Assembly: GCF_038725785.1 (NCBI RefSeq) | Contig: NZ_CP109796.1 | Span: 5,084,001-5,148,000, forward strand | Direction: 5' to 3' | Source: Termitidicoccus mucosus | Lineage (GTDB): Bacteria > Verrucomicrobiota > Verrucomicrobiia > Opitutales > Opitutaceae | DNA length: 64,000 nucleotides | Shown here: piece by piece, positions 1 through 8,929 of the stretch | Layout of the letters: the number at the start of each line of letters is the position of its first letter | Position numbering within the stretch: position 1 is the first letter of the stretch | Translations under genes and position numbers: made by a program | The notes under the pieces: model-generated | The model's input: only the letters and a program-made list of their open reading frames with translations | Database searches by the model: none | Told to the model about the DNA's origin: nothing

Positions 1-2712
1 CTCAACCTCGTGGGCACCACGGTGACGGTCTCCGACTTGGAGGTCGGCGGCTCCGCCGCGCTCCGGTTCACCGGCGTCGGCATCGTGGCCGACAAAGACT
101 CCGTGCGGGAGCCGGGCGTGTCCGAAATAACCGATGCCAAAGGGCAGCTCAGGAAAAGCGGTGCGGGGCTGCTCACGCTGGACAACGCGGCGAACCAGTT
201 CAAGGGCGGCATCGTGATGTCGGGCGGCACGCTGGCGTTCAGCCGGGCCGACCAAATCGGCACCACGGGCACGACCATCGCGTTTGCCGCCAGCGCGGCG
301 CTTGCGTCCGGCGGCTCCGTCGCCATGACGCTGGACAACACCATCACCATCGACGCCGGCGCGGTCGCGACCGTGGCCGTGGACGCGCCGTCTCTGACGC
401 TGGCGGGCGCGCTCGGCGGCAGCGGCACTCTCGCAAAGACGGGCGCGGGCATGCTGGTCTATTCCGGCACCGCGGCGCTGGGCCATGCGGCCACGCGAAT
501 TGACGACGGGCTGGTCAAACTCGCGGGGATTCCCGGTGCCGCGAGTGCCGGAGTCGTCCACCTCTTCGACCTCAACGGAGGCTGGCTCGATTTGTCCGAC
601 TCTCCCGCCTTCGACACATCGGGCTCCACCGCGAACGACTGGGCGCAGCTCACCATCACCGGCGAGGCCGGCCGCGTGATCGGCGGCAACGACAAAATCG
701 TTCTGGGCAATGGTGCCATCGGCTTCGGCATCGGCCACGCCACCGACGTGGACAAACAGGGCCTGTTCGTGGAGGTCGCCGCCGGCGCGGGCGTGGCAGT
801 TATGACGGGCAGCAATTATTACGCGGGCTACACGAGGATTCTCAGCGGCACTCTGCGTGTCATGGACGACGCGCAACTGGGCCTGGCGGCTTTGAATCGC
901 GAAATTATTTTTGCGGGCGCGGGTGGCGCGGCTCTGGAAATCGCGTCGGCGGCCTTCTCGTCCAGCCGCGCGATCGACCTGCGCGCCGACGGAGTGATCG
1001 GTGTTTCCGATGCCGCCGGGATTGCGACTTGGGCGGGCGTGATTTCGGGCAGCCATTCGCTGACAAAAACCGGCGACGGCACGCTGGTGCTCGCCGGCTC
1101 CAATGATTACACCGGCGGCACCGTGATCGCCGGCGGCACGCTGGCGGGCAGCACGACCAGCCTGCAAGGGCGCATCACCAACAACGCTTCGCTGGTCTTC
1201 GACCAGCAGGCCGTGTCCAGCGAATATTCCGGCACGGTCACGGGCGGCGGCAAGGTGTTCAAAAGCGGCCCGGGCGGGCTGGTGCTCGCCGGGCGCATCG
1301 AGGCTGGAGAATTCAATATAGACGGCGGCGCGGTGACCATCGGCGGCGGAAACCCGATTGCCACCACCACCGCCTTCAACATCGGCTCCGCCGGTTCGCT
1401 GCGCGGCACCGGCACCATCGGCGGCGGCGCCACCCGGTTCCTCAACCGGGGCGCGCTTTACGTGGGGAAGGCCGCCGGCCAGGCCGGCCCCGGCACACTG
1501 ACGCTCCATGGCGATTACTTCGGGGAAAACGACGCCAGCCTGACCCTCGCCGTGACTTGGGAGCAGGGCACTGTCATCGACGCGGACAAACTGGTGATCA
1601 GCGGAAGTGCATCGGGCCGCACGACCATCAAGCTGGCCGGCACCGGGGCCATCGGCCAGACTGCCGCCGCCAGCGCCGATGAGCTGGTGGTTGCGCAGGG
1701 CGGCTCCTCGGAGGATGCCTTTGAGCTGGACCAGCCCTACATGAGCGGGATTTACGAGATGAGCCTGCGCAACAACGGCGGCACATGGTCGCTGGTTGCC
1801 AATGAAATCGCCCCGGATGTGCCGGCGGTCTTGGGGGTGGACGCCTCCGCGCTTTTCATCGGAAAAGCCTCGATGGAGTCCCTCGGCAAACGATTCACGG
1901 CCACGCGCTCGCTCAATGTCCCGCACCGGTTTGAATTGTGGCTGAACGGGCTCTATCGCGAGGACAACATCTCGGACACCGCCTATGAGGGGACGGAATC
2001 GCACACCGCGGGCGTGCAAGTCGGCGGTGACTGGAGCCTCGCGCTTGGCGGGGCCGGACGCCTGACCTTGGGGTTGTTTTATGATTATGCCCGCACGGAC
2101 ATGACCCTGCCCTTTGCGGACTCCTCGACGGAGACGGAATCGCACGGTTTCGGCGGTTATGCGGCCTACAAAGTCGGCGCGTGGTTCGCCAACGGGTTGT
2201 TCCGCATGGGCCGGGAAGATTACACGGTGAGCATGCTCCGCACCCCGGCCTTCGTGATGGAGGGTGACAGTTGGGCCGCATCCATCGAGGCCGGGCGCGT
2301 CTTCGAGGTGGACTCTCGCTGGAGGGTGGAGCCGCAGGTCCAGTTGTCTTGGCAAGGGCACAGCATCGACGACGTGACGGATAAGTTTGGCCGGACATTC
2401 GTCGTGGACAGCGTGAGCTCCTTCGACGCCCGCGCCGGCGTGCGCCTCTGGGAGGAGTATCAATGGAAACCCGGCCTGTTGATCACTCCCTACGCGCGCC
2501 TCGGCGCCGCGTATGAATTCAAGGGCCGCGGCCGGGTGACGGTGGCGGGCACCCCGTTTGAAAACGACCTGTCCGGGCTGAACGGCCTGTTCGACGCCGG
2601 TCTGGCCATGCAGTTGGGCAAGGGACTGTCGCTCCATCTCGACGGCTCATGGTATCTCGGTCGCAAGCTCGACGGCTACAGTTTCAATCTGGGCGCTGCG
2701 TATGCATGGTGA
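1..2712 (+). CDS. Autotransporter, C-terminal part (5' end outside window)
   Basis: The frame is open from the first base, so this is the C-terminal ~903 residues of a larger surface protein. The passenger part is rich in Gly, Ala and Thr and shows passenger-associated beta-strand repeats, for example LTKTGDGTLVLAGSNDYTGG near base 1060 and a weaker copy near base 165. From about base 1815 a linker (APDVPAVLGVDAS) leads into a ~290-residue autotransporter beta-barrel ending in ...GAAYAW, with the terminal aromatic residue expected for outer-membrane assembly. The linker and barrel closely resemble those of the two giant autotransporters at 14476 and 20032, so the three share one translocator type. 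The passenger should be displayed on the cell surface; its ligand or activity cannot be read from the sequence. Confidence 0.9.
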   Translation, partial: LNLVGTTVTVSDLEVGGSAALRFTGVGIVADKDSVREPGVSEITDAKGQLRKSGAGLLTLDNAANQFKGGIVMSGGTLAFSRADQIGTTGTTIAFAASAALASGGSVAMTLDNTITIDAGAVATVAVDAPSLTLAGALGGSGTLAKTGAGMLVYSGTAALGHAATRIDDGLVKLAGIPGAASAGVVHLFDLNGGWLDLSDSPAFDTSGSTANDWAQLTITGEAGRVIGGNDKIVLGNGAIGFGIGHATDVDKQGLFVEVAAGAGVAVMTGSNYYAGYTRILSGTLRVMDDAQLGLAALNREIIFAGAGGAALEIASAAFSSSRAIDLRADGVIGVSDAAGIATWAGVISGSHSLTKTGDGTLVLAGSNDYTGGTVIAGGTLAGSTTSLQGRITNNASLVFDQQAVSSEYSGTVTGGGKVFKSGPGGLVLAGRIEAGEFNIDGGAVTIGGGNPIATTTAFNIGSAGSLRGTGTIGGGATRFLNRGALYVGKAAGQAGPGTLTLHGDYFGENDASLTLAVTWEQGTVIDADKLVISGSASGRTTIKLAGTGAIGQTAAASADELVVAQGGSSEDAFELDQPYMSGIYEMSLRNNGGTWSLVANEIAPDVPAVLGVDASALFIGKASMESLGKRFTATRSLNVPHRFELWLNGLYREDNISDTAYEGTESHTAGVQVGGDWSLALGGAGRLTLGLFYDYARTDMTLPFADSSTETESHGFGGYAAYKVGAWFANGLFRMGREDYTVSMLRTPAFVMEGDSWAASIEAGRVFEVDSRWRVEPQVQLSWQGHSIDDVTDKFGRTFVVDSVSSFDARAGVRLWEEYQWKPGLLITPYARLGAAYEFKGRGRVTVAGTPFENDLSGLNGLFDAGLAMQLGKGLSLHLDGSWYLGRKLDGYSFNLGAAYAW

Positions 2713-2836
2713 TGATATTGGCCTGGGCTTGAGATCATGCGCGGCTTGGCGCGGCCAATCGGAATTCGCGTTGGCTGTGTCATTAGCTCGAATCCGATAA
2801 GGCATAAGCTCGATTCAAATATGCTCTGAATCAATG

Positions 2837-2851
2837 TCCTATGTCATAGGA
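2837..2851. promoter_or_regulatory. 15-bp palindrome in intergenic region
   Basis: TCCTATG-T-CATAGGA is a perfect 7-bp inverted repeat around one base. It lies between the autotransporter stop and the small membrane-protein gene, about 146 bases upstream of the latter. It could be an operator, but no second copy was found in the window. The rest of the 285-base gap (2713-2997) shows nothing else I can support. Confidence 0.3.
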
Positions 2852-2997
2852 TTTCCGTCGGGATTTTATAAACTGCCTGCCGCCTCGAAAGACGTGGCGA
2901 CGGTTGGTTTAATGGCTCCGATAAGGTGCCATTGATATTATCTCCTTGATGTTCATTTGTGTCGCATGTGCGGGGGAGCGCACGGACAATATCCCCC

Positions 2998-3234
2998 ATG
3001 CAATCGGAAGACAACGGATATCAGAAGGCAAAGGCTGCAACCCGGCGCACGCTCAGCATGATTCACTTCACACTGGGATTGGTGGGTCTCGGCCTGCTGG
3101 CGCTGCCTGTCCATCTGATGGTCAAGGGAGCGTTGTTCTCATCGGCATGGATGGCCGTGGGCGGAGCGGTGGTGGGCTTGTTTGGCATCGGTCTGGTGCG
3201 TGCCGTCTGGGAAGACATGGGCAATGACATTTGA
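2998..3234 (+). CDS. Small membrane protein, unknown function
   Basis: A 78-residue protein starting MQSEDNGYQK. It has a basic, polar N-terminus of about 20 residues followed by two hydrophobic segments: residues ~22-40 (FTLGLVGLGLLALPVHLM) and ~46-68 (AWMAVGGAVVGLFGIGLV). It then ends in a short acidic tail (WEDMGNDI). The pattern suggests a small two-span inner-membrane protein with both ends in the cytoplasm. No family is recognised. I chose the ATG at 2998 because longer upstream starts add residues that do not look like coding sequence. There is no clear ribosome binding site. It is convergent with the FAD oxidoreductase at 3398. Confidence 0.5.
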   Translation: MQSEDNGYQKAKAATRRTLSMIHFTLGLVGLGLLALPVHLMVKGALFSSAWMAVGGAVVGLFGIGLVRAVWEDMGNDI

Positions 3235-3397
3235 CTGTCGCTGCCGCCGTCACGGTAGCGAAACAGAAACCCGCCGGGCGGTCCCCGGAAAAACACGGGA
3301 TAGGTGACCCGGCTCCCGGTCTGGCCGGTCATGAACTTTGGACTTAAACTATATTCCTTCACCTTTGCGGTGAGGAACAATCATTCTCCAGTGCGCT

Positions 3398-5392
3398 TCA
3401 TTCTTTCGGCTTGGTGAGCGCATCCAGGCCGGCGATCAGGCCGGCCACGCTTTCGCCCCGGCAGCTTTTCCCTTTCCGGGCGTATTTTTTCCAGTCGCCG
3501 GGGCGGTCCATCAGACCGGCGGAGTGAAGGTAGTCACAGGCTTCATCAAGCGTGGAAACCGGCTTTTTTCTGGAGACGGCGTTGATGATAAGGATCTCAA
3601 CATAGTCGCCGGCGCATTTCTTGCCCGCCCGCGCATTGGCCATCCAGTAAGAGGCCTCCCTGATGATGCCGCGCTCCTTGAGCGCGTTGACAGAGGCTTC
3701 GAGGCCGGCGCCTTGGGCGGCGGGTTTGTTTATAGTTTTATTTCCGGAGAGCACCTGGCCGTCCTTCAATAATCTTTCGCGGAGTTTATTATAATCGACC
3801 TTCTGCACGGCGACGCCGTCGTCCATCGCGATCGCGGCGGCGGTGGCGGCGGACTGGCCGAAGATCATGAACACCGGCTCCATGCGAATCGAGCCGTAGG
3901 CGATGTGCGAGGCCGACATGCACACGGGCACGATGAGGTTTTCGCATTCGCCCTCGCGCGGGATGAGGGCGCGGTAGCTGACGGGGTAGGGCGGGAAACC
4001 CTTCACCTCGACATTGCCCTCGTTGCGAACGTGGCCGTTCGCGTCCACGTAGCGCTGGGTATTGTGCGAATCCATGGTGTAGGCGGCCATGCCGATGGAG
4101 TCGTCCACGGTCTCGCGCCCTTGGCAGTGGTGCTGCGTCATGACCAGCGCTCCCGCCATGCGCCGCGCCTCGCGAATATATAACTGTCCCGGCCAGCCGC
4201 CGGTTTCGGCAAACTCGTCCTTGGTCACGCCCCACTTGGCGACCTGTGCGCGGACGTCCTCGGGCACGCGCGGATGATTGGCGAGCGTCCACATGAGGCC
4301 CTGCTGGTATAACAAATGGCGGCGGACGATTTCCTCGCGGGTTTTATAATCGGCCTCGGGATAATCATAATTCTGTCCGATGAAATCGGTGGAGAATCCG
4401 GCGCGGTTGTTGGTGTCGGTTTTGCGGTTGGGCATGGGTGAGTTTATCCAGGGCACGCCCTGCTGGCCGGCCTCGTAGTTGCGGAAGAGCAATTCATACC
4501 AGTCTTCGCGGTAGCCGTCGGGTTTGGCAAAGGGAACGCGGTTGTCCGGATGGTCGGTCAGGCACATGCGGAAGCAGTAAGCCTGCACGCGGCGGTCGCC
4601 CGCGCCTTCCTCGCCGGGGCCGGCCGGGTCGATAAAAGGGAGTAAGCCGCTCGAGGGATCGCCCTTTCTCACATGGGGATCGATGCCGGGGCGGAGGTTG
4701 TGGCCCCTGGCATTGCGCGTTTGCACGCCGTTCAGGGTCTCATCATAGAGTGCATTGGCCTCGCGTCCCACGGCATAACTCACGCCGGCGAGCGCCATGA
4801 GGTCGCCCTCGTAGGTGGCGTCGATGAATATTTTCCCTCTGAATTCGCGTCCGGACTCGGTGCGGAATCCGGCGATGCGCGGCCCGTTCTTGACGACACC
4901 GTTCCGGCGGTCGAGGCGCTCGCCCTTTATGATTTCAATGCCGTCGCGCCGCACCCACTGCTCGAAGATTTTCAACGCGACGGACGGCTCGAATGTCCAC
5001 ATGGCCGCCTCCTCGCGCGCGGTGCCGGACTGGCCGTGGGATTTGTAGGTGTCAGGGCCCTGCCATTGCCATGAGGCGGGGTCGTTGTAGTGTTTGTGGA
5101 CGGCCTTGTAGAACTCGAGCGAGATGCCGCCGATGGCGTGTTTGTTGCCGATGTCGGTCTGGCCAAGGCCGCCGGTGGTCAGCCCTCCGATGCGGTCGCC
5201 GGGCTCGACGACAATGACGGACTTGCCCATGCGCACCGCCTGCACGGCGGCGGCGATGCCGGCGGAGGACGCGCCATAGATCACGATGTCACGTTCGACG
5301 GGGCGGGGGGCGGGCGCGGCGATGACCTTGGCGCCGAACGATGACAGAAGCGCAAGCAGAATGCGCAAGATGGGTTTCCGAAAGCATATCAT
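3398..5392 (-). CDS. Secreted FAD-dependent oxidoreductase
   Basis: A ~664-residue flavoprotein of the FAD_oxidored (PF12831) type. The start at 5392 ([16 protein letters not shown]) gives a typical signal peptide ending near AAPAP; a start at 5410 adds six residues (MPPHTT), and starts further upstream read through non-coding-looking sequence. After the signal comes the dinucleotide-binding strand [18 protein letters not shown], then [15 protein letters not shown], the flavin-contact region of this family. A small Cys-containing helical domain follows in the last ~90 residues. The protein should act in the periplasm or outside. The substrate is unknown; related secreted flavoproteins sit in polysaccharide-use loci of Verrucomicrobiota and Planctomycetes. 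A second, cytosolic member is at 30243. The acid phosphatase gene lies 165 bases upstream on the same strand. Confidence 0.85.
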   Translation of the reverse strand: MICFRKPILRILLALLSSFGAKVIAAPAPRPVERDIVIYGASSAGIAAAVQAVRMGKSVIVVEPGDRIGGLTTGGLGQTDIGNKHAIGGISLEFYKAVHKHYNDPASWQWQGPDTYKSHGQSGTAREEAAMWTFEPSVALKIFEQWVRRDGIEIIKGERLDRRNGVVKNGPRIAGFRTESGREFRGKIFIDATYEGDLMALAGVSYAVGREANALYDETLNGVQTRNARGHNLRPGIDPHVRKGDPSSGLLPFIDPAGPGEEGAGDRRVQAYCFRMCLTDHPDNRVPFAKPDGYREDWYELLFRNYEAGQQGVPWINSPMPNRKTDTNNRAGFSTDFIGQNYDYPEADYKTREEIVRRHLLYQQGLMWTLANHPRVPEDVRAQVAKWGVTKDEFAETGGWPGQLYIREARRMAGALVMTQHHCQGRETVDDSIGMAAYTMDSHNTQRYVDANGHVRNEGNVEVKGFPPYPVSYRALIPREGECENLIVPVCMSASHIAYGSIRMEPVFMIFGQSAATAAAIAMDDGVAVQKVDYNKLRERLLKDGQVLSGNKTINKPAAQGAGLEASVNALKERGIIREASYWMANARAGKKCAGDYVEILIINAVSRKKPVSTLDEACDYLHSAGLMDRPGDWKKYARKGKSCRGESVAGLIAGLDALTKPKE

Positions 5393-5557
5393 GGTCGTAT
5401 GGGGTGGCATAATGATTGGTTCGTAGTTACTTTCGATGGTTGAAAAGTAAAATTCAAACAGCAATGGCGCTCCCAGTCGCCGCGGTCCCGCGCATCCCTC
5501 ACCGAAAACGTCGAAGAACCAGGGGAACGAAGAAAGCGGGAATGACATCACTTTGAA

Positions 5558-6313
5558 TTATGCCCGGGGGGGCTCACCTTTTGCCGCCGCATTTTGGGCG
5601 CGGGCTGCGGCTTGGGGATGCTTTTCCAGAAACGCGAGGACCTCGGCGCGCATCTCCTTGACGGCGGCGCGGGTGGCGGGGGTTTTCAGCATGTCACGGG
5701 CGATGGCGTGGCCGATAAGGCCGCCAGCTTGGGTGTCGGAGGGATAGTGGACGCCGGCGAGGACGCGGCACCACATGATTTCGCGGCGGGCGCTGGTGAA
5801 GAAGGTTTCGTATTCGGGCATGGCCGCGCTGAAAAGCACCTCCCAAAGCGCGCCGGAGGCGGAGTGACCGCTCGGGTAGGAGGTGCCCGCCGGGCGGTTG
5901 GGCACGCATTTCTCGACGCCGAGGCCGCGGTCATAGGGGCGGGTGCGGCTCCACTGGTCCTTCATGGCGTGGACGATCTCGCCGCGCTCGGTGGTGGCCC
6001 GGCGCAGGAAGGCGTAGGTGCGCGGCAGGTTCTCCTTGGTGAAGTCCGGGCCGAACAGCCACGCGCCCAACGACATGACATTCTGTTTCTCGACGCGGCG
6101 CGCGCGTTCGACTTGGGCGGGGGTGCGGTCTTTCTGGACTTGGAGAATCGTCTCGATATCGGCCAGACCGGCGGGCGAGTCGTCCGCCGGCGGCGGCGGG
6201 AGCATCGCGTAGAAAACCTCGGGGGCGGTCGTGAGAAAGCGCGGCTCCGCCGCTCCCAAGGAAATGATAAACAAGAGGGTCGCAATGAGCGGGGCGATAT
6301 ATGTTTTTTTCAT
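5558..6313 (-). CDS. Class A acid phosphatase (PAP2 superfamily)
   Basis: A ~251-residue periplasmic non-specific phosphomonoesterase. The ATG at 6313 gives MKKTYIAPLIATLLFIISLG, a clean Sec signal peptide; a TTG two codons upstream is less likely. All three PAP2 phosphatase motifs are visible: K-X6-RP as KDQWSRTRP, PSGH in SYPSGHS, and R-X5-H-X3-D as CRVLAGVHYPSD. The third motif usually begins Ser-Arg; here the Ser is Cys. The histidines of motifs two and three and the aspartate of motif three are the expected catalytic residues, so the enzyme should be active. It would release phosphate from organic monoesters in the periplasm, which fits the surrounding phosphodiesterases and glycerophosphate transporters. 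Confidence 0.9.
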   Translation of the reverse strand: MKKTYIAPLIATLLFIISLGAAEPRFLTTAPEVFYAMLPPPPADDSPAGLADIETILQVQKDRTPAQVERARRVEKQNVMSLGAWLFGPDFTKENLPRTYAFLRRATTERGEIVHAMKDQWSRTRPYDRGLGVEKCVPNRPAGTSYPSGHSASGALWEVLFSAAMPEYETFFTSARREIMWCRVLAGVHYPSDTQAGGLIGHAIARDMLKTPATRAAVKEMRAEVLAFLEKHPQAAARAQNAAAKGEPPRA

Positions 6314-6349
6314 GGTCAAGGTTTCCGGCTATTTTGAATGGATGTTTTC

Positions 6350-6374
6350 ACGGCAAGGACGCGAAGGCGCAAAG
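6350..6374. repeat. Degenerate GCRAAGGCG-type intergenic repeat
   Basis: ACGGCAAGGACGCGAAGG followed by CGCAAAG resembles the 'ACGCAAAGACGCAAAG' family of short intergenic repeats often seen in Verrucomicrobiota and related genomes. It sits just upstream of the acid phosphatase start. Only one diverged copy is visible, so the assignment is weak. Confidence 0.25.
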
Positions 6375-6459
6375 TCCCGAGCGAAGCGGCACTCTCAACT
6401 GGCGGCGAACCAAACCTATATCGTTGTATGTTCTTTCTGGGATGAGGGAGCCCGGCATG

Positions 6460-6480
6460 CGTCCGCCCGCCCGCCGGACG
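6460..6480 (-). terminator. Hairpin downstream of glpD, weak terminator candidate
   Basis: CGTCCG (6460-6465) and CGGACG (6475-6480) form a perfect 6-bp stem with a 9-base loop, 15 bases beyond the glpD stop codon. No clear T-run follows on the minus strand, so it could be a transcript-end or stability hairpin rather than a classical intrinsic terminator. Confidence 0.3.
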
Positions 6481-6495
6481 TGTGTGTTTATCATA

Positions 6496-7989
6496 TCAAA
6501 CAGGCGTCAGGCTGGCCGGGTAGGTTTTGGCGGCTTCTTTGGCGTAATCGGCCAGCTCGGCGGCAAGGCGCGCGGGCGGCCAGCCGGCGGCGGCGGCCAT
6601 CCAGCCGGCCACCTCGGCCGCGCGCGCCGGCATGTCGGGCAGGTAATAATGCCAGCTCGTGCGGCGCATCATCACGTCGGCCAACGAGACGGCCCACTCG
6701 TTTTCCACGTAGTGCCTCACGGCGGCCTCGCCATAGGCGGGCGGGATGATGCCGCTGTAGGGCGCGGCTTCGTCGGCGGGCAGGAGCGGTTCCTTCGCGG
6801 TGCGGCAGGGCTTCGCGGCGAACTTGAGATGCCTGACGATTTGGCTGACGGCCTGCTCGGCCATGAGGCGGTAAGTGGTCAGCTTGCCGCCGGCGATGTC
6901 CCACCAGCCTTCCACGGGATTTTTGATCTGGTGCGCGCGGGAGGTGTCGGAGGGCGTGCCGTCGCGGTTGGCGATGAGCGGGCGCAGGCCCGACCACGAA
7001 CTGATGATATCATCGCGGCCGAGGTTGACCGAGGGGAAGGTCGTGTTGACCGTGTGCAGGACATAGTCGATATCTTCCAAGTCCACGCGCACATTCTCGG
7101 GTTTGGCGTCATAATCGGTGTCGGTGGTGCCGATGATGAGGCGTTCGCCCCAAGGGATGAGGAAGAGGATGCGCTTGCCCTCGACCATCGTCACTGCCTC
7201 GCCCTCGGCGACGGAGACGCGCTTGCGGTCGACGACGATGTGAATACCCTTCGTCAGGCGGAGCTTCACGGCGCTGTGGGGGATTTTTTCGGACCACGGA
7301 CCGGCGGCATTGAGGATGGCGCGGGCACGAAGCGCGAGTTTTTCGCCGGTGAGCGTGTCCTCGATTTCGCAGCTCCACGCGCCGTTCTCGCGCTTGGCGT
7401 CGGTGAAGCGGGTGTAGTTGGAGATGAGCGCGCCGCTTCTCACGGCGGAGCGGAGGGTGTCGAGGGTGAGGCGGGCGTCGCTGGTGAGGGCGTCGTAGTA
7501 ACGCACGGAGCCGCGCAGCCCGGCGGTGTTGATTTGCGGGAGCTTGCCGAGGGTCTCGTTCTTGGTGTAGCCGCGGGAGGGTTTGAAGTTTCGCCCGTTG
7601 CAGAGCAGGTCATACATTTTCACGCCGATGCGCATCTGCCACAGGGGGCGACCGTTGATTTTATAAACGGGAAATATAAACCCGAGGGGCTGCCCGAGGT
7701 GCGGCGCGATGGCGTGGACGATTTTTTTCTCCACGCTGGACTCGTGCACGAGGCCCACGCGGCCCTGTTCGAGATAGCGCAGGCCGCCGTGGAGCAGGCG
7801 GCTGGAGCGGCTGCTGGTGCCATAGGCGAAATCATAACGATCGACCAGACCGGTGCGCAGGCCGCGCATGGCGGCGTCGCGCGCGACGCCGCTGCCCACG
7901 ATGCCGCCGCCGATGACGAGCAGGTCGAGCGGTTTTTCCGCGAACCGGCGGAAGGTTGCCTGGCGTTTTGCAGTGATGTTGATGCTCAT
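6496..7989 (-). CDS. glpD: Glycerol-3-phosphate dehydrogenase (FAD, GlpD type)
   Basis: A 497-residue flavoprotein, close to the usual GlpD length of about 500. It oxidises sn-glycerol-3-phosphate to dihydroxyacetone phosphate at the cytoplasmic membrane and passes electrons to the quinone pool. The N-terminus has the FAD-binding strand LDLLVIGGGIVGSGVARDAA followed by SSRSSRLLHGGLRYLE, the family's flavin and substrate signature. Later motifs include LNAAGPWSEKI, RLTKGIHIVV, FLIPWGERLIIGTTDTDY and IAGGKLTTYR, all characteristic of GlpD/GlpA. The start at 7989 (MSINITAKRQ) overlaps the HAD phosphatase stop by four bases (ATGA), so translation is probably coupled. It is the last gene of the first glycerophosphate operon and supplies the sn-3 enantiomer branch alongside the sn-1 dehydrogenase at 10315. 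Confidence 0.95.
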   Translation of the reverse strand: MSINITAKRQATFRRFAEKPLDLLVIGGGIVGSGVARDAAMRGLRTGLVDRYDFAYGTSSRSSRLLHGGLRYLEQGRVGLVHESSVEKKIVHAIAPHLGQPLGFIFPVYKINGRPLWQMRIGVKMYDLLCNGRNFKPSRGYTKNETLGKLPQINTAGLRGSVRYYDALTSDARLTLDTLRSAVRSGALISNYTRFTDAKRENGAWSCEIEDTLTGEKLALRARAILNAAGPWSEKIPHSAVKLRLTKGIHIVVDRKRVSVAEGEAVTMVEGKRILFLIPWGERLIIGTTDTDYDAKPENVRVDLEDIDYVLHTVNTTFPSVNLGRDDIISSWSGLRPLIANRDGTPSDTSRAHQIKNPVEGWWDIAGGKLTTYRLMAEQAVSQIVRHLKFAAKPCRTAKEPLLPADEAAPYSGIIPPAYGEAAVRHYVENEWAVSLADVMMRRTSWHYYLPDMPARAAEVAGWMAAAAGWPPARLAAELADYAKEAAKTYPASLTPV

Positions 7990-8840
7990 GGGTGATGATT
8001 GAGTTTGCCGCACGATGCTTGTCGCGCGGCGTCGAGGAGTTCGCCGAGTCCCGCCAGGTTTTCGACGATGACATCCGGTTTGACGGCAGAGGCGTCCGCG
8101 TCCTGGCGCGTGGCCTCGCCGGAGAGGACCAGCACGCCGAGGCAGGCGGCGTTTCCGGCCATGGCGATGTCGGTGTAGATGCGGTCGCCGACCATCGCGA
8201 CCTCGGCGGTCTGGAGGCGGTGGCGCCGGAGGATGCCGGTAAGCATCGAGGGATCGGGTTTTCCGAACACCCGGTCCGGCGCGCGGCCCGTGGCGGTTTG
8301 GATGGCCGCGCAAATCGAGCCGCAATCGACCAGCACCGTGGGCCGGTCGGTCGGGCAGACGCGGTCGGGATTGGTCGCGAACCAGGGTCGGGCCTGCGAA
8401 ACCCACCAGGCGGCGCGGCACAGGCGGGCGTAGGCGAGGGTCATGTCGAAGCCGACGACGACGGCATCGGGCACGTCGGCGGGATCGTCGGCCGCGGCTT
8501 CATAGCCGGCCTTTTCAAACTCGGCGATCATGCTGGGCGTGCCGAGCAGGAAGAGGCGGCGCAGCGCGGGGTGGTTTATTTTCAGATAATCGATGGTGGC
8601 CTGCGCGGATGTATATAATTGTTCCGGCGTGGCGGTGAGCCCCATGTGTTCCAAATGCGCGAGATAATCGGCGGAGCTTTTGGATGGATTGTTGGTGAGG
8701 AAGGTGTGGCCGATGCCGAGCCGGGCAAGGGATTCGAGGAAGGGTCTTGTCCAGGGGAAGAGTGTTCCTCCCTTGTAAATGGTGCCGTCCATGTCGAGGA
8801 CGACGTGGCGGATGCGGGCGAAGGCGGCGGTGGCAGGCAT
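7986..8840 (-). CDS. HAD-superfamily phosphatase, NagD/AraL-like (subfamily IIA)
   Basis: A 284-residue cytoplasmic phosphatase. HAD motif I is VLDMDGTIYKG (nucleophile and acid Asp), motif II is HTFLTNNPSKSS, motif III lies at VFGKPDPSML, and motif IV is MVGDRIYTDI. The C2-type cap between motifs II and III places it with NagD, AraL and phosphoglycolate/glycerol-phosphate phosphatases. Likely substrates are small sugar or polyol phosphates; a glycerol phosphate phosphatase role would fit its place between glpT and glpD. In Bacillus subtilis the ara operon also pairs a NagD-like phosphatase (AraL) with a glycerol-1-phosphate dehydrogenase (AraM), so the association recurs. It overlaps glpD by four bases and lies 89 bases after glpT. 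The exact substrate cannot be read from sequence. Confidence 0.85.
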   Translation of the reverse strand: MPATAAFARIRHVVLDMDGTIYKGGTLFPWTRPFLESLARLGIGHTFLTNNPSKSSADYLAHLEHMGLTATPEQLYTSAQATIDYLKINHPALRRLFLLGTPSMIAEFEKAGYEAAADDPADVPDAVVVGFDMTLAYARLCRAAWWVSQARPWFATNPDRVCPTDRPTVLVDCGSICAAIQTATGRAPDRVFGKPDPSMLTGILRRHRLQTAEVAMVGDRIYTDIAMAGNAACLGVLVLSGEATRQDADASAVKPDVIVENLAGLGELLDAARQASCGKLNHHP

Positions 8841-8929
8841 GAAGAATGACGTGGCGGCTGCGCCGCCAGCTTATATTGAAGGTCGAAGTTGAAGGGTTTG
8901 CTTTGGAGCCGGAGGCTTGATCTTGAAAC

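Noticed and set aside
6301-7995. 564-codon open frame opposite glpD
   Set aside because: It mirrors glpD in a GC-rich frame; the Gly/Ala/Val/Asp-rich product has no recognisable domain.
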